DNA from: Setaria digitata
Lineage: Eukaryota; Nematoda; Chromadorea; Rhabditida; Setariidae
Length of the DNA: 28,843 nucleotides
Assembly (NCBI GenBank): GCA_003640385.1
Contig: RCAB01000655.1
Coordinates: forward strand, 1-28,843
Direction of reading: 5' to 3'
Numbering within the stretch: the first letter of the stretch is position 1; every line of letters starts with the position of its first letter. The notes under the pieces are model-generated. The model was given only the letters and a program-made list of their open reading frames with translations, did no database searches and had not been told where the DNA came from. This document shows, in pieces, positions 9,958-20,313 of the stretch. The position numbers were made by a program, and so were the translations under genes.

Positions 9958-10227
9958 TCATCCAACATACACAGATAGTTTCTCGAACACTTCAGGATTG
10001 AAATCATTTTCATCACTTTTCAATGTTGTTGATGTTGATGTTGAGGATGACGATGATAACGATGTTGTTAATGATAACAACATAGATGCTTTTGTTAAAT
10101 CCATATTATCATATTCATTATCATTGTTATAAGTTTTACATGTTTCAATGAAGTTATAATTATTATTTGCTTGAAATTCTCGCTGTTTTGAGATCATTTC
10201 ATCATCTTTTCGTTTTGCAACATTTCC
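9958..10227 (-). CDS. exon: Asn- and Ser/Thr-rich protein segment
   Basis: After an acceptor (AAAATTTAG, exon start 10227) an open frame runs GNVAKRKDDE, then MISKQREFQANNNYNF (ATG 10197-10195), an Asn/Asp-rich stretch, a Ser/Thr run (LTTSLSSSSSTSTSTT) and an acidic SDENDFNPEVFEKLSV. It meets TGA at 9960-9958. Two readings are possible. In one, a donor after ...CTATCTGT (exon end 9971, GTATGTTGG) joins in phase 2 to C/ATGGCG at 9818, giving FEKLSV-MATTPT and one gene with the downstream exons. In the other, this gene ends at 9958, uses the AATAAA at 9880-9875, and the next gene starts separately. The protein is low complexity and otherwise unrecognised. Confidence 0.6.
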   Translation of the reverse strand, partial: GNVAKRKDDEMISKQREFQANNNYNFIETCKTYNNDNEYDNMDLTKASMLLSLTTSLSSSSSTSTSTTLKSDENDFNPEVFEKLSVYVG

Positions 10228-10808
10228 CTAAATTTTAATGTATTAAAAAAAAGAAAAAAAAAAAATCGTGCATGAGAAAAGAATAATTTTGCAAAAAGCC
10301 TTAAGCAATTTAAACGTTGTGAAATTTCACGAAGCTGAAATTTTTTGGGACCAATATAACTTTACAGAAAATTCTGTTTTACTGATTATATTTTAATTTA
10401 ATTATTGCTTAAGTTTTTAATTAAGCATTAGCTTTTTTCACTTTTGAACTCAAATATTTCGATCACAATCACGTGATATTTTTAAAATCTAATCATTACA
10501 AATCATTTTAAAATTGAGCACAGCAAAAAAATATCAGGAAAGAAAGCAAACGAATTTAAAATTTTTAAACATTGATTTTATTTTTTTTTTTTTTTGACGC
10601 AAAAAAGATGTATTTGTTTTTCTACTTCGTTGAAATAAGTTGTAGGAACAGAATTTGATATTAGTATTTTAGCTTGTACACTTCATAGCATATTTGCATT
10701 TTATATGTATAATTTTGAAAGGTAAAAATTTTGAATTAAAGAGGAAAAATGACAATTTTTTCCGCGAGAAAATCAACTAATAAAATCAAGAAAAATTTAA
10801 TTGCTTAC

Positions 10809-10862
10809 TTGTAAAATTAGCTCATTTCTTCGCTTTTTTCGGATTTCAGTTCCCTTTTTCTT
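10809..10862 (-). other. possible upstream exon fragment, basic, IBB-like
   Basis: An 18-codon minus-strand frame, KKKGTEIRKKRRNELILQ, ends at a good donor (TTACAA/GTAAGCAA). It would join in phase 0 to GNVAKRKDDEMISKQRE of the next exon. The joined basic segment vaguely recalls the importin-alpha importin-beta-binding region (R-rich, E, then K-x-K-D-D). Against it, an in-frame TGA lies at 10865-10863, and the only acceptors after that are poor (AAAG). The conserved VELRK part of IBB is not present, and no armadillo repeats follow. It is probably chance or a decayed exon. Confidence 0.15.
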
Positions 10863-11012
10863 TCAACACTTCCTATAAATTATCATTTAACTTTGTCTTC
10901 GCTTTTTATCATTGTAAAAATTTTTTCTCTATGAAACAAAATCTACTTGGATATTGCTTTTTAATATTTGTTTTTTAATATTTTAAAATTTTTACAGCAA
11001 ATATTTTAATAT

Positions 11013-11198
11013 TTGTTTGACCGACTGATCAGAAATAATGCAAATAAAATTGGATGGTGCGAAATAAACTGGAAAAGAGGAAGAAATTTGAAAAGTATTA
11101 TTAAAAAATGCACAGGAACAAATCATGTTGGAATGGAAAATTGCACTTACAGAAAAGGTAAAAATAGAAAAATCATAAAATTAAATGAATCTTTCTAA
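11013..11198 (+). CDS. protein-like ORF, unrecognised
   Basis: An open frame of 61 codons has no in-frame ATG at its start (TTG). It reads DRLIRNNANKIGWCEINWKR, then KSIIKKCTGTNHVGMENCTY and a lysine-rich tail. Trp, Gly and three Cys give a more protein-like composition than the surrounding spacer, and a possible donor (AAAAG/GTAAAAAT) follows the third Cys. It could be a single exon of a small cysteine-containing protein. I recognise no family, and chance is quite possible. Confidence 0.15.
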   Translation: MFDRLIRNNANKIGWCEINWKRGRNLKSIIKKCTGTNHVGMENCTYRKGKNRKIIKLNESF

Positions 11199-13559
11199 TA
11201 TAATTGGTACATATGCCTAATAACATTTCAATTTTGTCATTAGTAGTTAAAAAATTCCCAACAATAACCAGCCTACAATTATTAAATAATGAAAAAAAAA
11301 AAAAGAAAAAAATGGAATTTTTCCAGCATTACGTAAAAAATTACAATATTTTCAAAATGATTAAAATATATAATATGAAATTGTCAGACTAGGTGCAATT
11401 TTCAATAACTAATTTGCAAATAATATTTAATGAAGAAATTAATATATATTGTCAATTTTAATAACAATAAAATAATCAAAAATAACTTTACTTTACCATA
11501 ATTTCAAATATGTTTTTTTCTAAAATATTAATAATAAATAAAAAAAAATTAAATCCTTTCCCACAAAGTATTAGTTGAAAAGTTATAAAATAATCATAAG
11601 CAACGATTTTTTATTTTCTTGTAATTAGAAAACTACAAGTGTAATAATTTGAAGATTAGGGAGAAAAGTGATGGCCATGATAAGTCATGATAACAAAATG
11701 AAATATTGCCCAATTAAAATAACAAGGGTGGAAAATTAACATTGAAATTTTTGAACATGAAAGAAAAAAGGAACAAGAAAACTCGATTTTTAATTTTAAC
11801 ATATTTAGGTGAAATTGATAAATTGTAATGGAAAAGTAAGAAAATTAATACAACAATATGAAGTATTCTTATCCCACTGATTAAATTTGCGCAAAGCAGA
11901 CAAATAATTTATTTGTTTAGATTTATAGAGCAGATCTTGGATCAATGAGGAGATAAACTAATGGTGTATTTGTAAATTTTCAATTTGCTCTAATTTTGTT
12001 AAACTTGTTAAATCATTTAAAATATTCTCTCCCGACCCGCGTTTTATAATGATTGATTAAATTGATTATAGGCAATACGTGAAAACTTTTCGAGGATAAT
12101 GAAAAATAGGATAATATGACGAAAATTCTCGATTTGATACATTCATTTCCAAGAATACGTTAAAACAAAATAATTCAAGTAACCTTTCATTTATACCATT
12201 TCAAACAGAAATATGTGAAATAATGTGACTAAAACATTGATTTAATTTTCATTGAATTTCATCAAAATGATGGAAAATTAATAGGATTAATCTGAAAAGG
12301 GGGAAAAAAAAACGCATATTACAAATACTGTTTCACGATGATTCAATTTTATCAAAGTGACAAAAAATTAAAAGAATTTAATCAAAATTTGTCACTGTTT
12401 CAATTTAACAAGTGGAAAAATATTTAATTAGAAATTGAAAAAGTTTCGCGTATTTTCAAAAAAGACCAGTATCGAGAACAAGATGAATGGAGAAAAGTAG
12501 AAGATATTAAAGGTAGTTTTGTACGAGAAAACAAGATTTCTGTATTCATATCAATGGTTACTAATGAATAATTTGAACATTTTCGAATATGCAACAACAA
12601 GTGAAATTAAAGATTATTTCCTTCGATTTTTCGCAGTCAAAAATGTCATTTTATCCTGGTTTTATAATCCATAAATAGTACACAGCAGTAAATTCTGCGT
12701 TTTCTTTCTAGAAGATTTTTGTTGTTAGTTAGAGGAATTTTTTGCTGCTTTTTTTTTTTTTTTTAAAGTACAAAGAGAAAAGAACAATTTACTCAATTAA
12801 GTAACTGAAGCAAAGAAAAACCCCGCGATTTTTTAATAAATACGGAATGAATGGTTAACTCGTTTAAATTGGTAATTAATATATTCAATTAGTAAAGCAC
12901 ACATTCCAATACTTTCAAGCATGGGACAACTAATGACTATTATAATAATTTCGAGTTTAAATTTAATTCCTTTTTCAAAAAAAGTCCTTTACTGAAAGGA
13001 AAATCACTTATAGTGACTGAATAGGAACAAAAAAAATTTTTGTTTTCTTTTTGTTTTTTTTTTTTTTTTAACTCCATCTTCTCTTCGTTCGATTTAAATT
13101 AAAAAGTAAATTTTTAAAAACGTTTCAGAATAAAAAAAAAATTGTCAAAAATTATTGCTTAGAAATAAATTGCACTGCAAAAGAAAATTCTTAAAAAAAA
13201 AAAATAAAAAAAATCTTCAAAAAATTTTAAAAAAAAAATTTTTTTTAAATTTTTATAATTTTCAGTTGATGAGAAATAGAAGAGAAATTTTTGACATATG
13301 AAATTATACTGGCATTTTGAATTTAATATCCGTCAGTTATTTTCCAATTAAGCAAGAAAAAAAATTGACCAAATAAATTGAGATTATAAAAATGAAAAAT
13401 AATATTCAACATATTCAACACGGAAGTACACATTAAAACACGTGTGAACGCAGATGCATAACAAATGTACGAGATACCTTATATATATATATAGATCCTC
13501 ACGTACGAATATCTAGAAACACACTTACATACGTCACATATAGACAATTGCATTGACGT

Positions 13560-13870
13560 AAACATGCATGTGCAGGTATGAAAATATACAGACACGTAAG
13601 TAGGTAAATTTACTTATACGCACGTATGCTATGTGCATCTGCACGTACGCAAATTTACGTATATGCAAGTATGCTATGTGCATTTGCACGTATGAAAATG
13701 TACAGATACGCACGTACGCAAATTTACATATATGCACGTACGCTATGTGCATTTGCACGTATGAAAATATACAGATACGCACATATGCAAATTTACATAT
13801 ATGCAAGTATGCTATGTGCATTTGCAAGTACGCAAATTTACACATGCGCGTGCATGCCATGTGTATGTCT
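13560..13870. repeat. 69/45-bp minisatellite, alternating purine-pyrimidine
   Basis: The landmark GCTATGTGC occurs at 13628, 13673, 13742 and 13811, with GCCATGTGT at 13857. The steps are 45, 69, 69 and 46 bases, and a further long unit of about 65 precedes them. The short unit lacks a 24-base block containing GTATGAAAATGTACAGATAC. Because 69, 45 and 24 are multiples of three, ORFs of 94-128 codons stay open in two plus frames and one minus frame; these are artefacts of the repeat. Much of the array alternates purine and pyrimidine (GCACGTACGC, ACATATATGCACG), with GTGCATTTGCAC hairpins. Confidence 0.9.
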
Positions 13871-13910
13871 GGACGTACACACAAACATACACACACACGT
13901 ATATATATAA
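13860..13910. repeat. CA/TA-rich tail of the minisatellite
   Basis: ACACACAAACATACACACACACGTATATATA follows the array and continues its alternating purine-pyrimidine character. A similar ATATATATATAG run precedes the array near 13480. Confidence 0.7.
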
Positions 13911-13978
13911 CAGTTTTCAAATAAAATTATTCATTCAATTGGAACGGCAAATACATTTAATGGCCTAAATTCACAATA

Positions 13979-13980
<2 letters not shown>

Positions 13981-14009
<29 letters not shown>
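13981..14009. repeat. poly-T tract (29 nt)
   Basis: An uninterrupted T run shortly after the minisatellite. No coding insertion lies upstream on the minus strand to suggest a processed retrocopy. Confidence 0.95.
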
Positions 14010-15613
14010 GGAGCAGTCTTAATTTTTTAACAGAAAGTTTAACAAATATATGAATAATTCAGCAGAGTGGTAAATAATAATTGTACGGATTAATTGAATG
14101 ATTGAACTATGAAATTTATAACTTAATTTATTTTTTTCCTTTTTGGATTTGAGGTTTATTGTAATAAACAAAATGTTAAGGGCAAAATATGGAATGGAAA
14201 TTCGCGAAAATAGGTCATTTATTGCAATCATTTCGTTAAAATTTCTGATTTGGAATTTCATGAGATACAAGTTCTATTTTGTTAATCAATTAAATTGTAA
14301 TTAAAATGCTATATTAATCTTTTTCTTTTTTGCTTTACTCTTCGATAAATGCATGCACTGTATGAAAAGTGGAGAGAGGCCTTTAATTTACAACTGTTTA
14401 AGTTAAATTTTTTTTTCATGCTATTGAGATAATCTGAAAAAAGGCAATAAAATTACATAGATAATTTTGTATGAATGCATTTAAAAAAAAATGAACAAAA
14501 TTCATTAAATATATCATTCCTTTTTTTTAAGAATAAGAAAAATGGATAAATACTTTACAATTTTAAAATCTTTCGGAAGAAATTTTCCTTAGAGGATTCG
14601 TGCTACCCCAATCTACTCCAATCCCGAATGCGATATTATTAGAAAAAAATAGAGACTTAAGATATTTTCCAAATGGTCAAAAATTTCCAGAAATAATAGG
14701 AAGAGTGGGTGAGAAGCTTCAGAATTAAATGAAGATTTGAATAAAAATTTCTAAATTAAGTGTTGGATGGAAATTTTGAAAATGAAATGAGAAGAGTAAA
14801 ATTTTCTGAGTGAAATGAAAAAGTGAAAAAAAAAATTAAAAATAAGATGAAAAGCTATAAGAAAAGAAAAATTCAAAATTAAATGAAAAAAAAAGTGAGC
14901 GAAAGTTTGGAAATGAGATAAAGTGATAGAAAAAAAATTCCAAGATCGAAATCAGTGAGAAAAAGAATAAACAATTTCAAGATGAAATAAAAAACTGACC
15001 AAAAGTTTAAAAATGGATGAAAAAAAAAATTAATAAAAAGTTGCAAAATTTTTTTCCTAGAAAAGAAGAAATGGAAAAAAAAAAGAACAAAAAGTACTAA
15101 AACAAAATTAATATTACACATATAGTTGAAGTTAAAAAAAAATTCATTCGTGCATGGTAACTTGTGAGTTTGATGTTTAGTAATTGAAAGGGTAGGAAGA
15201 CATGACCTTGATGAAGGGGTGAATCTTGATAATGACCTCAAATGGATTGGAAAAATTTACTGAAGCAAACTTTCAGAATGCGCCTTTATGATTGTTACAA
15301 GGCCATTTTCACAAAGCATTTATCAGATAGAAAGAGAGAGAGAGAAAAAAAAAAAGAATTTATTAGGTATCATTCAGGAGGATAAGTATGTATAACCTTC
15401 TGAGCCTTCTGAATGCTGCATTATTTCAAGAATGAATAATTTTGGAGAGGGCGTAAAAATGATAATTTGCTGAAATGTTTGTGATAAGAGAGCTAAGCTT
15501 AAAGCTATAAAGGCGCAAAAGCGCAGAAAAAAAAAAGGAAATGGAATTGTTAAATGTTTTTCCGATGAATCAATCATTCATGAATCTTTTTTCTTCGTAC
15601 AGAATCCAAAAAT

Positions 15614-15653
<40 letters not shown>

Positions 15654-17430
15654 AAAGGAAAGGAAAGAAGGATAGAAAATGAAAATGAAAATGAGTATTC
15701 GTACAGAAAGATCTTTGTAACAGCCTCTTTAGAAGAGAAGTCTAAGCTTTACAGATATTGACGGAGAGCGAAAAAAAAAAAAAAAGAAAAAAAAACCATT
15801 TACTATTCCAATGTGTAAAAAATGAGAATAAAAAAAAAAAAAAAAAAAAGAAATCAAAGTATTGACCATTTTCATAAACGAATTCTTCATTATTATATGC
15901 TAGCATTAATCATATAAAAAAAAGAAAAATATATTAATTATAAGTATTAATCATTTTGATAATGAACAAACTTTCTGTTATTATGCGTTAAGTAGGAGAA
16001 AGAAAAGAAAAAACAAAAAATGTTAATTGTTAATTTCAAAAATGAAATGGAAAAGAACGAGAAGAAAAAAGATTTCAAAATTTGGAAGTTTGTAAATGAA
16101 AGTTGAAGGAAACGATAGCAATGAATTGATTCATAATCTGGAAAATACAAAAAAAAAAAATTTGTAATTATCTGATCATTTTAAGTGTTGAAATGCTGAT
16201 AATCTAAATAATTAATCATATTTATATAAGTGAAGTATCGATAAATTCAAGATTATTTAAAAAAAAAAAAAAAAAGAAAATGAAAATTTACTGGTCACTC
16301 TGATAGTTGAAATCTTGACAATCTGAACAATTACGCTAATTATCGGAATAAGCAAAGTATATTCAGCCATCTTAAGAATAAAAAAAAAAAAAAAAAAAGA
16401 AGGAAAAAGTGAAAGGAATCATATTGATAATGATAATTCAGACTGCAATCATTTCAAACTCTCCAACACCAATATCAATCAATTAATATTTGATAATTCT
16501 CGCAAAGTGCTGATCACTGCAACAATATCAGAATTTTACAAATTCTCTAAATGCCAATTATTCGATAAATTTCGATCTTTGTATAAAGAAATGTTAAATA
16601 ATTTTAATCGTTTCTCTACTACGATTCTAGCAACCCAATTGTCGATTAATTTTGATAATATCAAAAAATAAATAAATAAATAAATGCAGTGGAAAATATC
16701 ACATCAGTCACCACATGAAAGAATTATTGAATCATGATTGAGTAAATAAAAAAAAAAATCTCGATAATAGTGATGAAAAAAAGAAAATGTAACATTAATT
16801 ATTTATGATAAATTTTGATCGGAAAAACGAAAAAAAAAAAATTTCAAATCCAAACAGTTTAGTAGCCCAAAATTTTTTGATAATTTAAAAAAAAAAAGAA
16901 AGAAAGAAAGAAAGAAAGTAATGAACATTTTTCTTTGCCTGTTCTTTTGTTTCCTTTTTATTTTTTATTCCCAATCACATAACGAAGATTAATTAATGCT
17001 ATACGCATTTAGTAAATGAAATGGAGAAATGGAAAAACTTTTTTTTGCAAAAGAGGGAGGAAAAAAAAAATCACCAATATCAGATCAACAATTACATCTC
17101 GTAAAAAATTATTTGAAAAAAGTAACTACGAAACTAATCAATCAAATCTTCGAATTTCTTTCTTCCTTTGATTTCATCCTTTCAAATCATTACACCTTTT
17201 GACATGTAAAGCGTAACTTTATTCATTTCATCCAACTTCCCATTCTTTTATCGCTTTTCAAATAATCATCAACTATTTTTAAATTTTTCAAAAAAAGAGA
17301 GAGAGAGAGAAAAAAAAAGAAGGAAAGGGAAAAGAAAAGAACGGCAGAAAGAAAGGAAAATTACAATGCTTTAAAATGGAACAGTTGCAAAATTGTTGAC
17401 AAATATTTATCAAATAAGTTCGTAATCATC
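14010..17430. other. gene-poor stretch rich in A homopolymers
   Basis: Nothing assembles into a gene. An exon-like minus-strand fragment follows a good acceptor near 15478 (CACAAACATTTCAG, then reading QIIIFTPSPKLFILEIMQHS), but no partner exons were found. The long A tracts (15615-15651, about 15773-15795, 15831-15849, 16259-16275, 16381-16398) and a (GAAA)n run at 16895-16919 dominate. Confidence 0.4.
15615..15651. repeat. poly-A tract (37 nt) followed by (GGAAA)n
   Basis: The longest homopolymer in the window, followed directly by GGAAAGGAAAGGAAAG. No retrogene is visible next to it. Its length makes it a likely site of sequencing-length error. Confidence 0.95.
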
Positions 17431-17431
17431 T

Positions 17432-17595
17432 CTAAATGTTGCCGAATTTTAACTGACTACTATGTGCAAATACAATGTTTAATAAATTTGGCTCAATTTT
17501 ATTGAATTTCAATTTTAATGAATTTTTTCCAATTTCATTTGCATGTGTGGATTCTATGGATTTATCATGAGCTTTTAGCAATCCGATAAATTCTC
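17432..17595 (-). CDS. exon-like ORF, unrecognised
   Basis: A strong acceptor on the minus strand (AAGTTTCTCAG, exon start 17595) opens into a frame with mixed composition: EFIGLLKAHDKSIESTHANE, then IGKNSLKLKFNKIEPN, ending at TAG (17434-17432). It could be a terminal exon. The neighbouring 17.6-17.9 kb is also more complex in composition than the flanks, but I could not link further exons. No family was recognised. Confidence 0.25.
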
Positions 17596-17649
17596 CTGAG
17601 AAACTTGCTTGGTTAGCAATAAGTTGCAATAATTATGAGCATCAGCTGG

Positions 17650-20040
17650 CTTTGATTGATCTAGCTTGGTTACTGTAGAGTATGAAATTATTTGAAATAT
17701 TTTAAATATTCGGCGTAGCAATTAATGCTAATAATTCGTCTTACTAAATACTAATTTTTATGATGGCTTCATCAAATTTGTTCATTTCCTCCTCTGCGTG
17801 CATTCTTTTCCCTAACTAATTTCTTTTAATTATCCCAGCTAGTTGTTTTGAACAAGTGTTAACTTATTCTGAATAATTAATCTATAGCTAACTTATCATA
17901 GCAGCATTGGGGTAACAAAGTTGCTTGATGTTTATAAAATATTTCATTAAAAGTGAATGAAATTGAAATTACACGGGTAATGCGGGATCACCGAAAACTT
18001 TAAATAAGCTGAACAATGATATTGTTAATTCAAAAAAAAAAAAACTGTATATGTTATAAAAAATGAAAGAAAAATTTAAAATTAAATTAAATTTGATGGA
18101 TATTTAATTTGATCAAACAACTGTCATTGCGTGATCATTCATCAAATTCAAAAACAGCATTTAACCAAAATTTTCATTTACAGTTTCTTCAGAAACAAAT
18201 CACAATAAGTTAATGTTATCAATAATATAAATCTGAAAATTAGAAAGAAAAAAAAAAAAATCACGCTGTTTCCCTGTTTCTTTGGTTAATTTATCATAAA
18301 TCTGACTGTAATTTCATAGCATGTTTTTTTTTTTTGTTCCCATTTCCGATGGTTTTTCGAACTTATATTACATCAAATCGTAAAAAATCCTTTAGCTTAA
18401 AGGTAATCCATAACCCCTTGATTTGATTGATTAACAAAATATTTGCTGCGGAGGACTTAACGATATTTTTAGGTGACTAAATTTAAATATTTGAAATTTC
18501 AATTGTCATGATATTGTCCCATAACTATCAAGAATAACAAAAATAAAAAATAACAATGATAGCAATGACAATAATAAGAATAGCAACAGTTTTAAAATGC
18601 TAACTATAATAATATTATTAAAGATAAATAACATAACAATAATTAAAATAGTCCACAATTAGAGCAGTAATATAATATTAATAATAGCAAATGCATTATT
18701 GTATTTCAGTGAGCATATTAATAAATAACACAATAACAATGATAGCGTTAATAATGGTAGCATCAAGAGATATCTATCAAATGATGATAATAATATTAGT
18801 AAGCAATAATTCTATCATAACAAATAATAACGATTATAGTAGCTGAAGCGATATTATCAATAGTAATAGCAACTAAGCATTAGCAATAATTTTCTAGCAG
18901 CAGCATGAAAAGCAACAGAGGAAATGATAATTTATTTATGAATTGAGAGGAAGAATGATAAAGAAATTCTAAATATGAGTGAAAAATTGCTAAAATAACA
19001 AGTGGTAATTTTAACAGATGATAATTTTAAGTGAAAAGAAAGATGACGAAGAAATTTTTAAGTATGAGAAGGGAGAAAAAAAATTTTTACTAAATAACAA
19101 ACGATAATTTACAACTAAATGGATGGATAGTTAGATGAAGAAAACGAATTGCTAGTATGACTGAAAATTTTAAGCAAAAGATTGATTGATCATTTGAGGA
19201 GCAAATAAAATTGAACGATTTGTCGTCTTATATTTTCATATTCAGTGAGTGAGTCAGCTGTCTTACATGTGGCTTTAGCTATATCCCTGTGGTCAGTCTT
19301 AGTTAGCCTAGTTCGTTCGTTAAACGAATAAGAATGAGAGATAGTTAGTTAGTCCGTTGAATGATAAGAATGACAAGTTTGAAAAGATATAAAAATTACA
19401 GCAGGCGATGATATTTGCACACCACTGTTGTTGTTGTTGTTGTCGTAGAAGTAGTAGTAGTAGCAGCAATAGTAGTGGTAGCAATGCTTGCTAATAATAA
19501 TAATAATAATTACTGAAAGAATTTATTAAATTCCTTAATGAATATTAAATTTCTAATTTTAATTAGTAAAAAAAGTTTCATTTTTGATTATTTGAATTAA
19601 AAAAAAAAAAAACAAACAAGCAAAATCATTTCCATGATGATATAAAAAACCATTATTAGCAAAATTTAGAAATGAAAAATTTCATTATTTGTATCATTGA
19701 TTGCTATTAAATGATCGCAAATAAATTAATTAATTTCATTTAAATTTTTCCCACTACTTGTTATCTTTTTATATTCATATTCTTTCTCTCTTTTTTATCA
19801 AATTATTGATCAAAAATTCGAAGAGAAAATATGATAAGAAAGCAAATATACATGAAAATTATTGAAATTTCCTCTTTTTCTTTTATAAATAAAGTAGTAA
19901 TTCAAAGCTAAATGATTGATAAAACTTGAGATACTTTTTATCATTTTCAAGGTTTTCGATATAAAAACTAATGTAAACTGGTTCAGGAGACATATTATTG
20001 GAGCAATTAAAAAAAAAAAAGAAAAAAAAGGAAGTTTAAA
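17650..20040. other. spacer with decayed trinucleotide repeats
   Basis: From about 18537 to 18900 the sequence is a degenerate AAT/ATA/AGC trinucleotide field (AATAATAAGAATAGCAACAG and similar). No gene was recognised. A short stretch at 19240-19370 (CAGTGAGTGAGTCAGCTG, TAGTTAGCC, GTTCGTTCGTTAAACGAA) is less AT-biased but carries stops in each frame. Confidence 0.4.
19425..19510. repeat. compound trinucleotide microsatellite
   Basis: (TGT)n, (AGT)n and (AAT)n runs lie end to end. One minus-strand frame reads as Leu and Gln runs, which is typical of microsatellite translation and not support for a gene. Confidence 0.9.
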
Positions 20041-20313
20041 AAGGATCATTAAAACAGGAAAAGTATGAGAAGTGACTTATTTCATTAGAAGAAAAGGATT
20101 ATGATTGAATATAAATTTGAGATTATCGTGAAATATCAATAAGAATAATGAATAATATCAGCATAGTAAAGATGAAATATTGAATAATGAAAATGAGTCC
20201 TTTTATTATTCAAAATTCAAAAAAAAAAGGGAAGGCAGTAGGTTTGAAAAGAATCATTAAAACAGAAAAATTATGAGAAGGAACTTATTTATAAATAAGT
20301 TTCTTCTCATAAT
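20041..20313. repeat. dispersed duplication ending in a near-perfect 44-nt hairpin
   Basis: ATCATTAAAACAG...TATGAGAAG..ACTTATTT occurs at about 20045 and again at 20253, 208 bases apart, each copy preceded by an A-rich GGAAG-type segment. In the second copy ATTATGAGAAGGAACTTATTT (20270-20290) is followed, after a 2-nt centre, by its reverse complement with one G.T wobble (20293-20313). The 67-codon plus-strand ORF starting inside the hairpin is probably incidental. Confidence 0.75.

Larger units (their letters stand above)
10228..13440. other. gene-poor AT-rich stretch
   Basis: No assembled gene was found. It contains poly-T/A tracts (for example 10576-10593, 12749-12764, 13043-13069) and isolated short ORFs. 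The plus-strand ORF at 11013-11198 is listed separately. If the minus-strand gene has more 5' exons, this is their likely location. Confidence 0.4.

Noticed and set aside
13534..13924. Three overlapping ORFs of 94-128 codons on both strands with repeats such as MCICTYEN and HIAYVHICKF.
   Set aside because: They are produced by minisatellite units whose lengths are multiples of three. No splice or start context supports any of the frames.
14590..14640. Short less AT-rich stretch (GTGCTACCCCAATCTACTCC) considered for a tRNA or snRNA.
   Set aside because: No cloverleaf, T-loop TTCRANY box or flanking internal promoter could be found.
14879..15241. Minus-strand ORF of 120 codons beginning MRSLSRFTPSSRSCLPTLSI.
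   Set aside because: Only the first 35 residues look mixed; the rest is Phe/Leu/Ile from A-rich DNA, and no splice partner was found.
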